A stretch of 64,000 bases of DNA from Calonectria ilicicola (lineage: Eukaryota > Ascomycota > Sordariomycetes > Hypocreales > Nectriaceae): positions 1,488,001-1,552,000 of the forward strand of contig CP085831.1 in assembly GCA_020809705.1 (NCBI GenBank), in the 5' to 3' direction. The stretch's first letter is position 1. Each line of letters starts with the position of its first letter. A program made the translations under genes and the position numbers. Positions 1 to 12,574 of the stretch are shown one piece after another. Below the pieces are notes generated by a model, which saw nothing but the letters and a program-made list of their open reading frames with translations, was not told the DNA's origin and made no database searches.

Positions 1-2479
1 GGGGCGCTGAATAGTCCACCAACGGCATTGTTAACAGCTTTGAACAAGTTTCAGGTCATCCATGGGAGCCATGGGTCGAACATACCTCGATTCCTAGACG
101 ACTTCAAGAAGAATTGGCCTGATTTAGCCCAAGAATATTCTTGGTCAGAGAGGCTTTTGGATCCTCTAGCTACAGATGCAAAGCATATGAGAACGGTGCC
201 GGTTGTGCATTACGGACTTATCGCCTCTGGTAACCAAGTGATCAAGGATGAGAGGATTCGTGACAGCCTTGATTCTAGTCTTGATGGGGAATTGTTGTGC
301 ATTGAAATGGAGGCTGCGGGTTTAATGAATGACTTTCCGTGTCTCGTTATCCGGGGTATTTGCGACTATGCAGACTCTCAAAAGAACGATGAGTGGCAAG
401 AGTATGCGGCAATTGTGGCCGCGGCGTACGCAAAGGATCTTTTAAAAACCTTACCAGTTAGTGAGGTCGCCGCACAGCGACACATAAAAAGTATCTTAGA
501 CCAAGGTAGGTCATCACTGAATCACAAACAAAGAAATTTACTAACAAAATCAAGTGACCAACAATACGTTTAGAATTGAATCTAAACTAAATACCCAAGA
601 AAACCGTGAAATAGTAGATTGGATCGCTCCAACAAATTACGGCATTCAATACAGCGAATTGATTAGAAAAGTTTACCCTGGGACTGGCGATTGGTTCTTG
701 TAATCTATTCAGTACGCGAAATGGCTTAAGTCTAGCAATGAGACTCTATATTGCTTGGGTCTCCCTGGTGCAGGTAAATCATTTACAGCGACGATAGTGT
801 TGAATGACTTGTTCGAGAGATACCAAAATGTCCCCGAAGTGGGTGTTGCGTTTGTATATGGCAACTTTCATCTCAGGGAGGAACAAAATATTGAAGACTT
901 GCTTGCAAATCTGTTAAAACAATACTCAAAGATCTTCATCGTTGTCGATGCGTTGGATGAGATACAAGCCTCCGATAACCGTTTAGCGAAATTACTAGAT
1001 TCATTATTCGACCTGCAGGAAGTATACAGTATATCTATATTAGCGACATCACGAGATGTTCCAGATATTACGAAGAAATTCGGGAAGGCGGCGTTTCTAG
1101 AAATACGGGCACAAGATGAAGATATAGGCATATTTCTGGATGAAGAGATGAATAGACTGTCAGAAAATACCCGAGATAACCCAGAGCTGAGGTCACTTAT
1201 CAAGTCTAGAATTATCTTTTCTGCCAAAGGAATGTATGAAGACTAGCCAACTTTTATAGAACTGACTGACTGATTTTTGCTAAGGTTTCTTCTTGCACGG
1301 CTTTATATTGAAACCCTCGCAGGAAAGACAACTATCAAAGGAATCAAATCATTCTTGCAAAACCTACCAGCAACTTCAGAGGTAGAGCTCTACAGCCTTG
1401 CTTATAATGAAATCATGAATCGGATAGTGGGACAGCCTGGAGATCGGCAAAAGCTCGCCATAGATGTTTTGTCATGGATAGCCATAGGTCGCAGACCGCT
1501 CACAGTATCAGAACTCCGTACGTTCCTGGCTGTGGAACCTGGTAGTGGCAAACTTGATGCAGAAAATATGCCACAGGTACAGGACATGATATCAGTTTGT
1601 GCGGGACTAGTGAAGGTTGATTCTGAGACTGGAATCCTTCAACTAGCACACCATACGATCAAAGAGTATTTTGATAAGACACGAGCTCATTGGTTTCCAA
1701 CTTCAGAGTCTAGCATCGCGTTAATCTGTGTTAGTTATTTATTGTTTGACGAGTTCGAGAACATCTCGGAGTTTTCGGTAAATACGTCGCTGCCATTACC
1801 TCCCCGACATCCTTTCATTCCACGAAGGCCGTTTTTAAAAGAGCCATCTTTTGGAATTTTTTGGTCAGATCATAGCTTTGATTCTTCTGAGATTAAGCAA
1901 TACTTCTGGGAGTGGTTACACCAAAACCCGGCTTTTGAGTATGCTGCAAGGTACTGGGGCCACCATACCCGCAACTCTGAGACTGTGAGAGACGAGTTTG
2001 ATACCTTTCTGCAAAGCAGCCCAAGTAGAATCCGGATGTCCTGCAAAATAGTACTGAATTCTGAGTATTGCACTGGGTTGCATATTGCAGCGTATTTTGG
2101 CCTGAACAACACGAACCCAATGAGAGCTCTTTCGCAAAACCAACAATATATTACCCCAGAAATTGACTCAAAAGATGACTCCGGTCGTACTGCACTTTCT
2201 TGGGCTGCTGTAAACGGACACATTCCCATCGTGCGAATTCTGCTTGGAATCGGAGAGGTAGATGTTGATTCAAAAGACGGATTTGGCTGGAGACCATTAT
2301 TGTGGGCTGCTAGGAATCAACACTGGGACATTGTGAAGCTACTCCTCAAATCAAGTACCGTTGATCTCTACTCGGAAGAGGACTATGGTTGGGATATGTC
2401 CATATGGGTCAACGAAGGTGAACATTGGGCCACCGTTCGTGTGTTGCAAGAGTTCCATCGAAAAGAATTAGCTGAATGA
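1..2479 (+). pseudogene. NLR-like PNP-NACHT-ankyrin protein, 5' partial, with in-frame stop
   Basis: The reading frame is open from base 1, so the gene begins outside the window. Exons read 1-505, 555-1233 and 1285-2479; the introns (49 and 51 bp) have GTAGGT/GTATGA donors and CTAAC/CTGAC branch sites, and the spliced length is 793 codons. The first exon is the end of a nucleoside phosphorylase-like domain (IEMEAAG and CDYAD motifs). Next comes a NACHT NTPase with Walker A GLPGAGKS at about 750-775 and a Walker B-like VVDALDE at about 940-960, then a helical region and three or four ankyrin repeats (about 2070-2450). Fungal proteins of this architecture are STAND receptors linked to non-self recognition. 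A TAA at 701-703 interrupts the conserved segment just before Walker A (GTGDWFL-stop-SIQYAKWL). One C-to-T change from CAA would explain it. A 42 bp intron at 671-712 would bypass the stop but has a weak donor and would delete conserved residues. Confidence 0.75.
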
Positions 2480-4165
2480 TTGGTTCTCGAGGTTGATTAT
2501 AGTCTTAAGATTAATATTTCAATTCCTAGAGTCATAAGATAAAAGTAGCCAAATTACAATTGATATTTTCCATTTTATCATTTGATAGTATTTAAATAAA
2601 TTATCTTGTCACGGCTATTATTAGGATCTCAATTCGTTTATTATCCCATTGGCTAGCAGTATATTATTCTCATTATCAACGCAATCTAAACTTCAAATAA
2701 TTCAAATCTGTAATATGAGAGTGAAGGCGACCAATAACAATAGTCTGACAGTATTAAGCACTGGAGCTACAACCCGAATATACGTCAAGTGAAAGAGGAA
2801 AGAAGGCGACAGGAAATATTAACCCATGTACATAGGGAATATAGAAAAGCTATAAATCATGGAAAAAAGCGAGTAAAGGTAGAGTTGCCATTCACCAATG
2901 TCGAATTCCAGTAGCCTTACCGTCCATGGTGAGTATACTGTGATGGATTTGAGGAGACGGCACCTCTGCAAGCCACACACACACAAGCAATCCACTAAGG
3001 AACTTGACCTTGGTGACCGCTTGTGCCAACACAACCAAGATATAATATCAGTACGGATTTCACTCACAATGACGTTAGTTAGTCTTGTTTAGAAGGTTCA
3101 TATAAGGAAATTCAATAAGGCTAGCCATACTGGCCAGAAAGACAGTGAATTCGACATAGTAAAATTATTGGAAAGGAGGAGGTTGATGATTTATTTTGGT
3201 AATAACAAATATTCCCTTTCATCGGGCAGAGCTAATCTACTATAGGGTAGGTCAATCCCTCAAAAATCCACCCTAACCCAATCCTCCAACACAATACAGG
3301 TAACTTTTGTGGGGTATCTAGGATGATGAGGACAGATGAAATACGTTCAAGTAATTGATGACGATAGCGGCATAAAATTGGCCTCCTAGCTCTCTAATAT
3401 AAAGAAAATACAGTTGGTTGTTTCTTGGTCGGACAAACCATGACCAAACTAAGTTGTTGTTTCTACTGTAACGGCTGTGCTGTTGACCGCTGTACCATGG
3501 GGCAAAAGATTGGTCAATAACTGCTATTGCGGCATTTATTGCAGCACGTAACAGCGCCTAAGAGCCTCTGTGCAAGTGATCAATTCGCACACAGCCGGAT
3601 ACGGTGGATCAAGCCGTAACATCTACCACCTTTATGGCTTTGGCGCTCCTGCTCGGTCCAGCGCACGATTTACTTCAACACAGTGATAATACAAAGATTG
3701 TGTTACAGAGTCTTCAATTCTTTTTGAATCGATTGCAGCAGCTCGAAATATTAGGCATCCTGTACAAGGATAGTGACCATCATTAAGACACACTGGGTAC
3801 ATTTTCATGTCCCAGTCTTGCGAGCAGACGCAGCACCTCCAGGTATAGCCTGCCATCATGCGGGGGCATTTGCCTCGACCGAAGAAATAACGGTAGCTAG
3901 CCCATATAGGGTATGAGATTATTCTAAACGCTGATAAATGGGCTGCGTTGGAAAGGACAAGTGCACTTACAAGGTCAAAAACAAGAGAAGGATGGGCAGA
4001 TTAAGGGATGATCAGCTGTTTGGGATAGGTCATTCTGCCGAGGTAATGAGAGAGTTGTCTAGTCAGGCTGGCTACCTATTGATGCCTGACATGTTTCACA
4101 ACTGCAGCGGCTTGCGGATAAATAATGGTCCTATACATATTATCACGTTTGCTTTTTAAGAGATT
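2480..4165. other. gene-poor flank between NLR gene and RIP block
   Basis: Base composition is near normal and falls toward the AT-rich block at the right end. No long coding frame is present. Short open frames at 2819-3067, 3604-3786 and 3938-4159 show no recognisable motif and I do not call them. The only one with a pattern is the small minus-strand frame at 3632-3859, listed separately. No tRNA or transposon end was recognised here. Confidence 0.5.
3632..3859 (-). CDS. possible small zinc-ribbon-like protein
   Basis: This 75-residue frame starts at ATG 3859 (a second ATG follows directly). Near its N-terminus it has tryptophan then Cys-Cys-x-Cys, and about 15 residues later a Cys-x5-His-x3-Cys-x2-Cys series. 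That spacing looks like the small Trp/Cys/His zinc-ribbon proteins that are common as hypothetical proteins in ascomycetes. The second half has no recognisable motif. It lies alone between the NLR gene and the transposon block, so it may be a relic. The call rests only on the cysteine/histidine pattern. Confidence 0.3.
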   Translation of the reverse strand: MMAGYTWRCCVCSQDWDMKMYPVCLNDGHYPCTGCLIFRAAAIDSKRIEDSVTQSLYYHCVEVNRALDRAGAPKP

Positions 4166-5520
4166 TCTTTTTTGTGGATAAGAGAAGAAAATATAATTAA
4201 ATTAAAAAAGTTTTAATAATAAATAAAAAATGCTCGAGGAATGAGAGTTACTTCTTACCTTGGTTGTGTTCTAGGGGGGGTAACGACTAGGGTGAAGTAG
4301 AAATGACTTGATGTCTGTTGATTTAATTGGTTCTAAGTTATTTGATATTAATTCTAGGTCTTTTATTGCTTTTTATGGCTTTTGATAAGCTGCCTAGAGC
4401 TTTTGCGGATTTTTTAGGGTTTATTTGGGTATTACTTATAGTGCTTAAACTTATAATAAATATAGTTTTAAATTGTAAAAAAAATAATATAAGTTAAAAA
4501 GATTTATTTTTTTTTATTTTTATTTTTATTAGCTATTATAAAATTATTTTATTTTTTTTATATTAATTATTATTTTAATTATATTTATAATAAGATTTAT
4601 ATTTTTTATATTATTATTTTATAAAATAAAATTAATTATTTTTTAATAAAAACTATTTTATTATTTTATTTATTTTTAATAATATTATTTATTTAAATTT
4701 TTAATATTAATATAATACTATTTAATAATTTATATTATAATAGTTAGATATAAAGGCTATATTAGTTATACTTTAGAAGCTCTTTATTACTATCTATTTT
4801 AGCCCCTTTAAGTTCTATTATAACTTGTTCTAATATATAATCTTAAATTTTATAATTAGTATATATAAAAGCTATTATATATATAAAGCTTTTTCTTAAA
4901 ATAGGATATTACTACTAGAATTATAATATTTTATTAAAATAGATTATAAAGCTTTTTAGAATTAAAAGTAATATCTTAGATAATATATAGTAAAAATAAT
5001 AATCTTTAATATTATTTAATTTAATAAAAAATCTAACTAAAAATTTAAAATAAATAATAAATAATAAAAATATCTAATACCTAGGATATATTTTATTAAT
5101 AATAATCTTTTATATTTTATATATTATATTATTAATAATCTTAAAACCAAGATTCTTATTCTTATTAATAACCACTTTTATATTAAATATAAATATAAAT
5201 ATAGCTAGGATTAGATAGCTACTATTATCTCCAAGACCTACTATAAGTTATATTTCTCTCTCACTTATTACTACCTTCTTTTCACCTACTTATATATATT
5301 AAGGTAAAAATAAGTAAATTACCTTCCCTTCCCTCTCTTACTAATCTAAGGTTGCCTCTATATTTAGATTCTAGTAATTAGAATTTAAAGGTATAATTAT
5401 AATAATACTAATACTTTAAGAGATTGCTTAGCCCTTATAAAAGTATTTATTATTAAGAAGCTTTATATTAGTTTTATTTTATTCTTTTTATTAAATTTAT
5501 TATAGTAACCTCTATAATTA

Positions 5521-5561
5521 ACGTATATAATAAGAGAGCATCACAGATAAGTAAGTATCGC
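5521..5561 (+). repeat. left terminal inverted repeat of Fot1-like copy A
   Basis: It begins ACGTATATAATAAG directly after a TA dinucleotide. It pairs with the reverse complement of 7270-7310, mostly through C/T and G/A differences. Confidence 0.85.
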
Positions 5562-7269
5562 AAAAATCCCTTATATACATTACAAAACATTTAATCAATT
5601 ACTTTATAATAACTAAATATATCCTAATTGAATACTGAGGCTAAAACCCTTCTTGCCTTTCAGGCCCTTTAGAATAATTAAAAAATAAGCATCTAAAAGG
5701 TTATAAAGATATATAAGATTAATGAGTATTAATTATGTTATTGGTAAAAGGGAATTTAATTTTAAAGTAATATTATTTTTAATTTATATAAGCTATTTAA
5801 TTTAGAAGAAAAGATTATTATTTAATTTATTTTAAATCTAGATTTATAAGGATTTTTTTAAGATTATATAGTATTAAAAAAATAATTAATTAATTATTTA
5901 TTAATTAAAATATATTATTTATTAGTAAATATTAGATTTTAAATTTTATTAAATATTATTTAAAGTTTAAAATATAATTCTTTTATAAATATAATTATAA
6001 AAAGGTTAAATATAAAGATTTAAAGATAATTAGTAATTAGTTTTAACTTATAATTAATATAATAAAAAAGTATAATATTTAATTAGATAATATATATAAT
6101 TTTAATAAGATTAGCTTTATAATAGGTATTATTATAAATAAAATAGTTATAATAGATATAAAAAGATATTTAAATTTAAAATTAATTTAGTTTAAAAACT
6201 AGAAATAAATAATAGTAATTTAAGCTATTAATATAAGAGGCTAGATTATTCTATTATTTCTTATTATTATAGATTAATATTATCTTACTAATTAATATTA
6301 AAAAAATAATCTCTTAAATAATTAAACTATTATAATTATTTAAAATAACTAAACTAATAATAAAATAACTCTTAAATAATTAAAATATTTTAATTATTAT
6401 ATAAATAATTAATTAATTAATTATTATTATCTTTTAATCTTTAATAAATATAAAAATTATTATTTAATTAAATTTAAAGAATATTATAAAAATAATAAAA
6501 TTATTATATTTTATATATTACCTTATTTATCTTATTTACTTTAACTACTTAATAATCTATATTTTAAAGGCTAATTTCTTCCTAGCCTTTTATAATATAT
6601 ATAAAGCTATTATAATAAAAAAGAATATTAAAGTAGGTTTTAAAGGAGCTAGACTTAATCCTTTAGATTTAGAAAATATTATATTAAAGCTTAATATATA
6701 ACTATAGACTCTAATATTATTCAATCAAGTAATTAATCTATCTATATTTTAGATATTAAAGACTCTAAGAATTATTATTAAAATTAACTTATAATTTAAA
6801 TATTTTAAAAGGTAAATTAAAAGGTTTTAAAATATCTCTTTAAAGTTTATTATTAAGATATTATTATTATTTTTAAAAAAATAAAGATTATTATATATAA
6901 AATAATATTAATAAAAACTAAAATCCAAAATCTTTAATAAGCAAATAAGATACTTAGCAAACACTAAAAAGTAAAAAGAACTAAACTATAAGATAGAAGG
7001 ATAATAATAGTAGCTAGTACAAGGGAAGCAATTAATCAAATAAAAGCTAATACACAAATACAGGCAGAAATATTGCAAAATGGTAGCTAAGGGAAGTTAG
7101 TATAATCGATCAGAAAGCATTATAGAACTTACAGCAAGACTGGTCATAATGTAAGGACATGTTAGATAGTTATTGAGATCTCTGAGGAAGAGAAAAGCGA
7201 TTAGAATTAATTGATCGGATGCTTTATAGTGTTTTTATCTTGATTGAAAAATGAGGTGTGGTGAAAAGT

Positions 7270-7310
7270 GCGACGCTCGCTTGTCTGCGACGCTCGCTTA
7301 TCATATACGT
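7270..7310 (-). repeat. right terminal inverted repeat of Fot1-like copy A
   Basis: Read from the outside in, it begins ACGTATATGATAAGCGAGCG. It keeps several CpG pairs that the left copy has lost, so it is the less mutated terminus. A TA follows at 7311-7312. Confidence 0.85.
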
Positions 7311-8038
7311 TATAGATCTTTAGCTACTTATATTTATTTATTAAGTAAAATAATATTTATAAATTTTTATTAAAGGTATTAGATTAATTATAATTCTTTA
7401 TTAATAATATTACTATTTAAGGTAAGAATAGATCTATCCTTTACTAATTAAAATTAATTAAAATCTCTAAAAAATAGGATTATTAGAATTCCTTTAAAGT
7501 CTTAGTCTATTCTATAAAATTAATATATCTACTTATCTACTATATAAAGTATATATATACTAAATATATTAACTTTATTAATAATAAAAAATTATTTTTC
7601 CTTCTAGTTTATTTACTTTATTATATTAATATAAGTTTTAGTAGACTTTATTACAAATAAATCTTTAATTTTAATCTAGTAGGTTATATAAAACATTACT
7701 CCATTAATATAGGCAGCTACTGCTCCGGATAGTGCTATTATTAGAAGTCAATATAAAATACTCTTACAAGAGAAGACCTCTGCTAATACCTCTATAACCC
7801 TAGATTTCCCAATACCACCTTCACCACCCAGGAACTAGCAGAACTGTGGCACCCTTGCGCTAATTTCGTCGCTCTGACCTTCATCGTTGGCTTGCTTAAC
7901 TTGATCCAGATGATGGCAAAGCAGGAGAAATGCAATCCTCTGCCGCTTATTAAGTGTTTTTTCATCCGCAATTTAATAAATTAATTAAATGAATTTCTGT
8001 TTTAAAGGCAAGAGTGAGTTTAACTAAGAAGGGAGCAC

Positions 8039-8253
8039 TATAACGAACTGGATTCACAACTGGGGTGAAGCACGAATAGGACCGCAATAGACCTCTGTTC
8101 TTATTACCAAGACTTTAATTTGATGAACTATAGAATTATTTGCCTATGCTTATTATATAATATTATTATAGGTGTTTTTATTTTATAGTATTTTATATTA
8201 GTATATATTTAGTATATATATTTAATTAGTTTTTTTAGTTTTATATTTTTATA
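8039..8253 (-). repeat. 3' LTR of Gypsy-A
   Basis: This LTR is 215 bp. On the plus strand it starts TATAACGAACTGG (from TGTAACG) after AGCAC and ends ATTTTTATA, which aligns with ATCCTTACA of the partner LTR at 26367-26375. The stretch around 8143-8240 aligns base for base with 26262-26360 apart from transitions. Its outer 60 bases are relatively GC-rich and barely damaged. Confidence 0.8.
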
Positions 8254-8742
8254 ATTATTTTTAAATTTTAAAAGGATTTAGTAAAAGTAATATTATTTTT
8301 ATATTTTATTATTTTATTTTTTATATATTTTTTTAATTTATTTATAATATTTATATATTAAAGTTATTATATTTTTAAAATAAGTTTTAGATTTTTATAT
8401 ATTATATTTTATAAATTATTTAATTTATTTAATTTAATATAATATTTTATTATTATTACTTTTATATATAATAATCTTTTTAATTTCTTATTTATTCTTT
8501 TCCTTAATTAACTTTAATAAATAAATAATAATATTATTTTTAATACTTTTTTAAGATTTAAATAAAAAAATTAAAAAAATATTATATATTTATTAATATT
8601 ACTTAAATAAATATATTTTATAAATTTATTATTTTATTTTTTTAATAATAATAATTTTAATAAATTTAAATATAAGCTTTTTATATTTAAATCTAAAATT
8701 TCTTATAAATAAATTAATAATCTATTCTTTTTTATATTTTAT

Positions 8743-9237
8743 TATAAGAATCCATACTTCCCATTATATCAATTAACCCATCAAGCCAAAAGATAAATCA
8801 ATAATCACAATACTTACAATTACAGATATAAATAACAACTATTAAATAAGATCTCATACACCCAATTACACAGATCATAACACAATATCTCCCCTCCAAT
8901 AAACATACCCTTAAGCCCTATTATCTCTCATTAATTCACTATACTAATAAGGATAACCAAGCCTTATTATCTTGCACCACACATAGCTACCTTACCCTAA
9001 CTAGCCACAGCAGGGCCTAGTTTAAGCTAATATTGAATTCCTTATTAAAGCATATAACCCTGGAATTAAACTTATAACCCATAGTATACAATTATTATGT
9101 AAGGATCTGTACTTTCTATTACATCAATTAGCCTGTTAGGCCAAAAGATAAGTCAATAATCGCAATGCTTGTAATTATAGGTATGGATAACAGCTATTAA
9201 ATAGGGTCTTGTGCGCCCAGTTGCATAGGTTGTAATA
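8743..9237 (-). mobile_element. TRIM-like miniature LTR element
   Basis: Two direct repeats of exactly 140 bp (8743-8882 and 9098-9237) enclose 215 bp. The unit is flanked by TTTAT on both sides (8738-8742 and 9238-9242). The repeats align without gaps and differ only by transitions. LTR ends read TG(T/A)...(A)ACA/ATA. No coding capacity is visible. On the minus strand a purine run GGAGGGGAGA lies next to one LTR (about 8890-8900), as a polypurine tract would. A stretch at 9062-9080 resembles, after RIP, a primer site matching the anticodon arm of initiator tRNA-Met (as used by copia). The primer assignment and strand are inference. It sits inside Gypsy-A between integrase and 3' LTR. Confidence 0.75.
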
Positions 9238-10756
9238 TTTATAATAATATACTTTTTATTATAATATTTAATTTATATTTTTATAATTTTTTATTAATAT
9301 TATTAAATTTAAATATATATATAATTTAAAGCTTTAATATACTTTTATATATTTTATATATAAGTTTTTAAATACTTTAAAATATATTTAATTATTTTAA
9401 AATAATAATTATATAATATTTATATTAATAATACTTTAATAATACTATATTAACTATTATTATAAATAAACTTACTTTTAAGGAATTATATTATTTATCT
9501 TTTTAAAATTTCTTCTATAAATAATCTTAAATATCTTTCTAAAATTTAATATATTTATTTAATCTATCTATTAATTTAAAAATAATAAATAATAAATAAT
9601 TATCTAATTATTATTTATTTTTTTATTAATTTTTCTTAAAATTAATTTATAAATAGCTTATTTTAATTACTTATAATATCTTTTAATAATTTATATTAAT
9701 ATTTTAATAATTTATATAATATTTATATTATTTAAATAATAATAAGTATTTTTTTTATAAATATAAATATAATAAATTTTATTATATAATAAATAATTAT
9801 AAAAATAATATTATATTCTTCTTTATTATTATAAATACTTTAAAATAATCTTATAATAAAATCTATATTAATTTTTTAAAAAAGATATACTAGTAGTAAT
9901 AGAAACTATAACTTCCTATATAATCTATAATATAAGATTTATATACCCTAATATACCTAATATTTTAAAATATAATTATATATATTCTTTATAATTCCTT
10001 TTTAATAAAATTTTCTTTTAATAAATTTAATTATTTTAATAATTTTTATATATTTTACCTTTAGATTATTTTAATATTTATAAAATATTTTAATTCTTAA
10101 TATATACTATATTAAAATAACTAACCTTCCTTTATAAAAGAATATATTATTTCTATTTAAATAATATACCTTTATATCTTTAGTACCTTATTTAATCTTT
10201 TATATTTACTATTAATAAAAAGAATCTTTAATTTATAATCTTTAAATTAATTCTTCTAACTATATAAATAATTAAATAAAAAATATTATTTTACTTTTTA
10301 TAAGCTCTTTTATAATAAGATATAAAATAAATTATTTTAAATTAATTACTTTAACTTTTAATAAATCCTTATAATTAAAGTATATAATCTCTTTTTATTA
10401 AGTACTCTTCTTTATAATAATATTATTAATCTTTTATTATTTTATAATTAAAAAAATTATAATTATATTTTATTAATCTAGTAATCTAATAGCCTATGTT
10501 ATAACTCTTCTCTAGATACATTAGACCAACGAGTCACGTGTAGCTTTCAACCTTCTATAAGTAGAAGCTACCTAGTAACATAGAGAAGACAAGTAATATT
10601 CAATCTTATACTACAAGATCTATCTTTTTATATTATAAGGTAAAATATTATATTTAATCTTTTATTAGCTAATATTAACTTATTATATTAAAGATCTTAT
10701 TATCTTATTTAATTACTTATTTTTAGCTAGAATTTATATATTAAATGTTAATTATA

Positions 10757-10797
10757 ACGTACTCCATAAGCTTGCGATGCAGATAAGCATGCGACGC
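10757..10797 (+). repeat. left terminal inverted repeat of Fot1-like copy B
   Basis: It starts ACGTACTCCATAAGCTTGCG after TA. It matches the reverse complement of 12575-12615 with three transition differences. Confidence 0.9.
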
Positions 10798-12574
10798 AAA
10801 AATCCCTCATATACATTACCATCCATTTGATCAAATGCTTCTTAACTATTAAATATATCCCAGTTAAATACTAAGTCTAAAACCCTTCTTGCCCTTCAGG
10901 CCCTTCAAAATAATAGAAAATTAAGTACCTAAAAGGTTGTATTAATCTATGGTATTAATGAGCCTCGGTTATGTTATTGATAGTATAGTATTCAGTTTTG
11001 TAGCGATTAGGTTCCTTTCTTCTGTAAGCTATTTGATCTAGAAGAAGAGATTATTATTTAATTTATTTTTAATTTAGATTTATAAGGATTTTTTTAAGAT
11101 TATATAGTATTAAAAAAATAATTAATTAATTATTTTTTAATTAAAATATATTATTTATTAATAAGTATTAAATTTTAAATTTTATTAAATATTATTTAAA
11201 ATTTAAAATATAATTTTATTATAAATATAATTATAAAAAAATTAAATATAAAGATTTAAAGATAATTAATAATTAATTTTAATTTATAATTAATATAATA
11301 AATAAATATAATATTTAATTAAATAATATATATAATTTTAATAAAATTAGCTTTATAATAGATATTATTATAAGTAAAATAATTATAATAGATATAAAAA
11401 GATATTTAAATCTAAAATTAATTTAACCTAGAAACTAAGAATAGATAATAATAATTAAAACTATTAATATAAGAGGCTAGGCTATTTTGTTATTTCTTAT
11501 TACTATAAGCTAATATTATCTTATTAATTAATATAAAAAAAGCAACCTTCCAGACAACTAGACTATTATAATTACTTAAAATAGCTAAACTAATAATAAA
11601 ATAACTTTTAAATAACTAAAGCACTTTAATTATTATATAAGTAATTAATTAATTAATTATTATTATTTTTTAATTCTTAATAAATATAAAAATTATTATT
11701 TAATTAAATTTAAAAAATATTATAAGAATAATAAAATTATTATACTTTATATACTACCTCATTTATTTTATCTACTTCAGCTACTTAATATTATATACTT
11801 TAAACTACTAAAAACAATATATAAAAAGGAAATAAAGCATCTAATTAAATACTTTATAATCTACATTTTAAAAGCTAACTTCTTTATAGCCTTTTATAAT
11901 ATATACCAAGCTATTATAATAGAAAGCAATATCAAGGTAGGTTTTAGAGAAGCTAAACTTAATCTTTTAAATATAAAAAATATTATATTAAAGCTTAATA
12001 TATAATTATAAATATTAATACTATTTAATTAAATAATTAAATTTATTATTTTTTAGATCTTAAAGATTTTAAAGAATACTATTAAGATTAGCTTATAATT
12101 TAAGTATTTTATAAAATAAATTTAAAGATTTTAAAGTATTTTTTTAAAGTTTATTATTAAGATATTATAATTATTTTTTAAAGAAATAAAGATTATTATA
12201 TATAAGATAATTTTATTAAAAATTAAAATCTAAAATCTTTAATAAATAAATAAAATATTAAATAAATATTATAAATTTAAAAAAACTTAATTATAAAATA
12301 AAGAAATAATAATAATAAAGGTAAGTAAAAAAGTAATTAATTAAATAAAAGTAAATATATAAATATAGATAGAAATATTATAAAATAATAATTAAGAAAA
12401 ATTAGTATAATTAGATAATAAATATTATAAAACTTATAATAAGATTAGCTATAATATAAGAATATATTAGGTAATTATTAAGACCTTTAAGGAAGAGGAT
12501 AGTAATTAAAATTAATTAATTAAATATTTTATTATATTTTTATTTTAGTTTTAAAATGGGGTATTGTAAAAAGT

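Larger units (their letters stand above)
5521..7310 (+). mobile_element. Fot1/pogo-like DNA transposon, copy A
   Basis: The element is 1790 bp, flanked by TA (5519-5520 and 7311-7312). Terminal inverted repeats of 41 bp lie at 5521-5561 and 7270-7310; both tips read ACGTATAT inward, and the left copy carries many transition differences from the right. The interior still encodes the end of a Fot1-type DDE transposase. At about 6610-6700 it reads IKVGFKGARLNPLDLENIILKLN, matching the conserved GFR..GL.PLDPE..L.KL block. Near 7120-7170 it reads YSKTGHNVRTC, the C-terminal knuckle typical of these transposases. Many stops make it non-autonomous. It sits within the Helitron helicase frame, so it inserted later. 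Confidence 0.9.
4680..8033 (-). mobile_element. Helitron remnant: Pif1-like helicase part of RepHel
   Basis: On the minus strand, from about 7980 downward, one frame reads QRIAFLLLCHHLDQ, then after one stop FLGGEGGIGKSRVIEVLAE (Pif1 Walker A), then SGAVAAYINGV. Near 7520-7400 it reads DFKGILIILFFRDFN (from DFGGIPIVLFCGDFHQ) and DRSIL. The frame resumes left of the inserted Fot1-like element. Between about 5180 and 4740 it gives VVINKN...LGFKIINNIIYK, then TNYKIxDYILEQVIIELKGAKIDSN and YSLYI, matching the end of fungal Helitron helicases (TDYKVQG..LE.V..EL, YSLYVQL). The N-terminal Rep (HUH) part is not seen: the helicase stops at the outer Gypsy element (8039), and 26381-26740 is the only possible remainder. 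Helitron 3' ends are not resolved between 4166 and 4680. Confidence 0.8.

Noticed and set aside
4258..4340. A second copy of the Gypsy-A LTR tip (GTAACGACTAGGGTGAAG)
   Set aside because: Resembles 8040-8100 over a few dozen bases, but no LTR end or duplication could be fixed.
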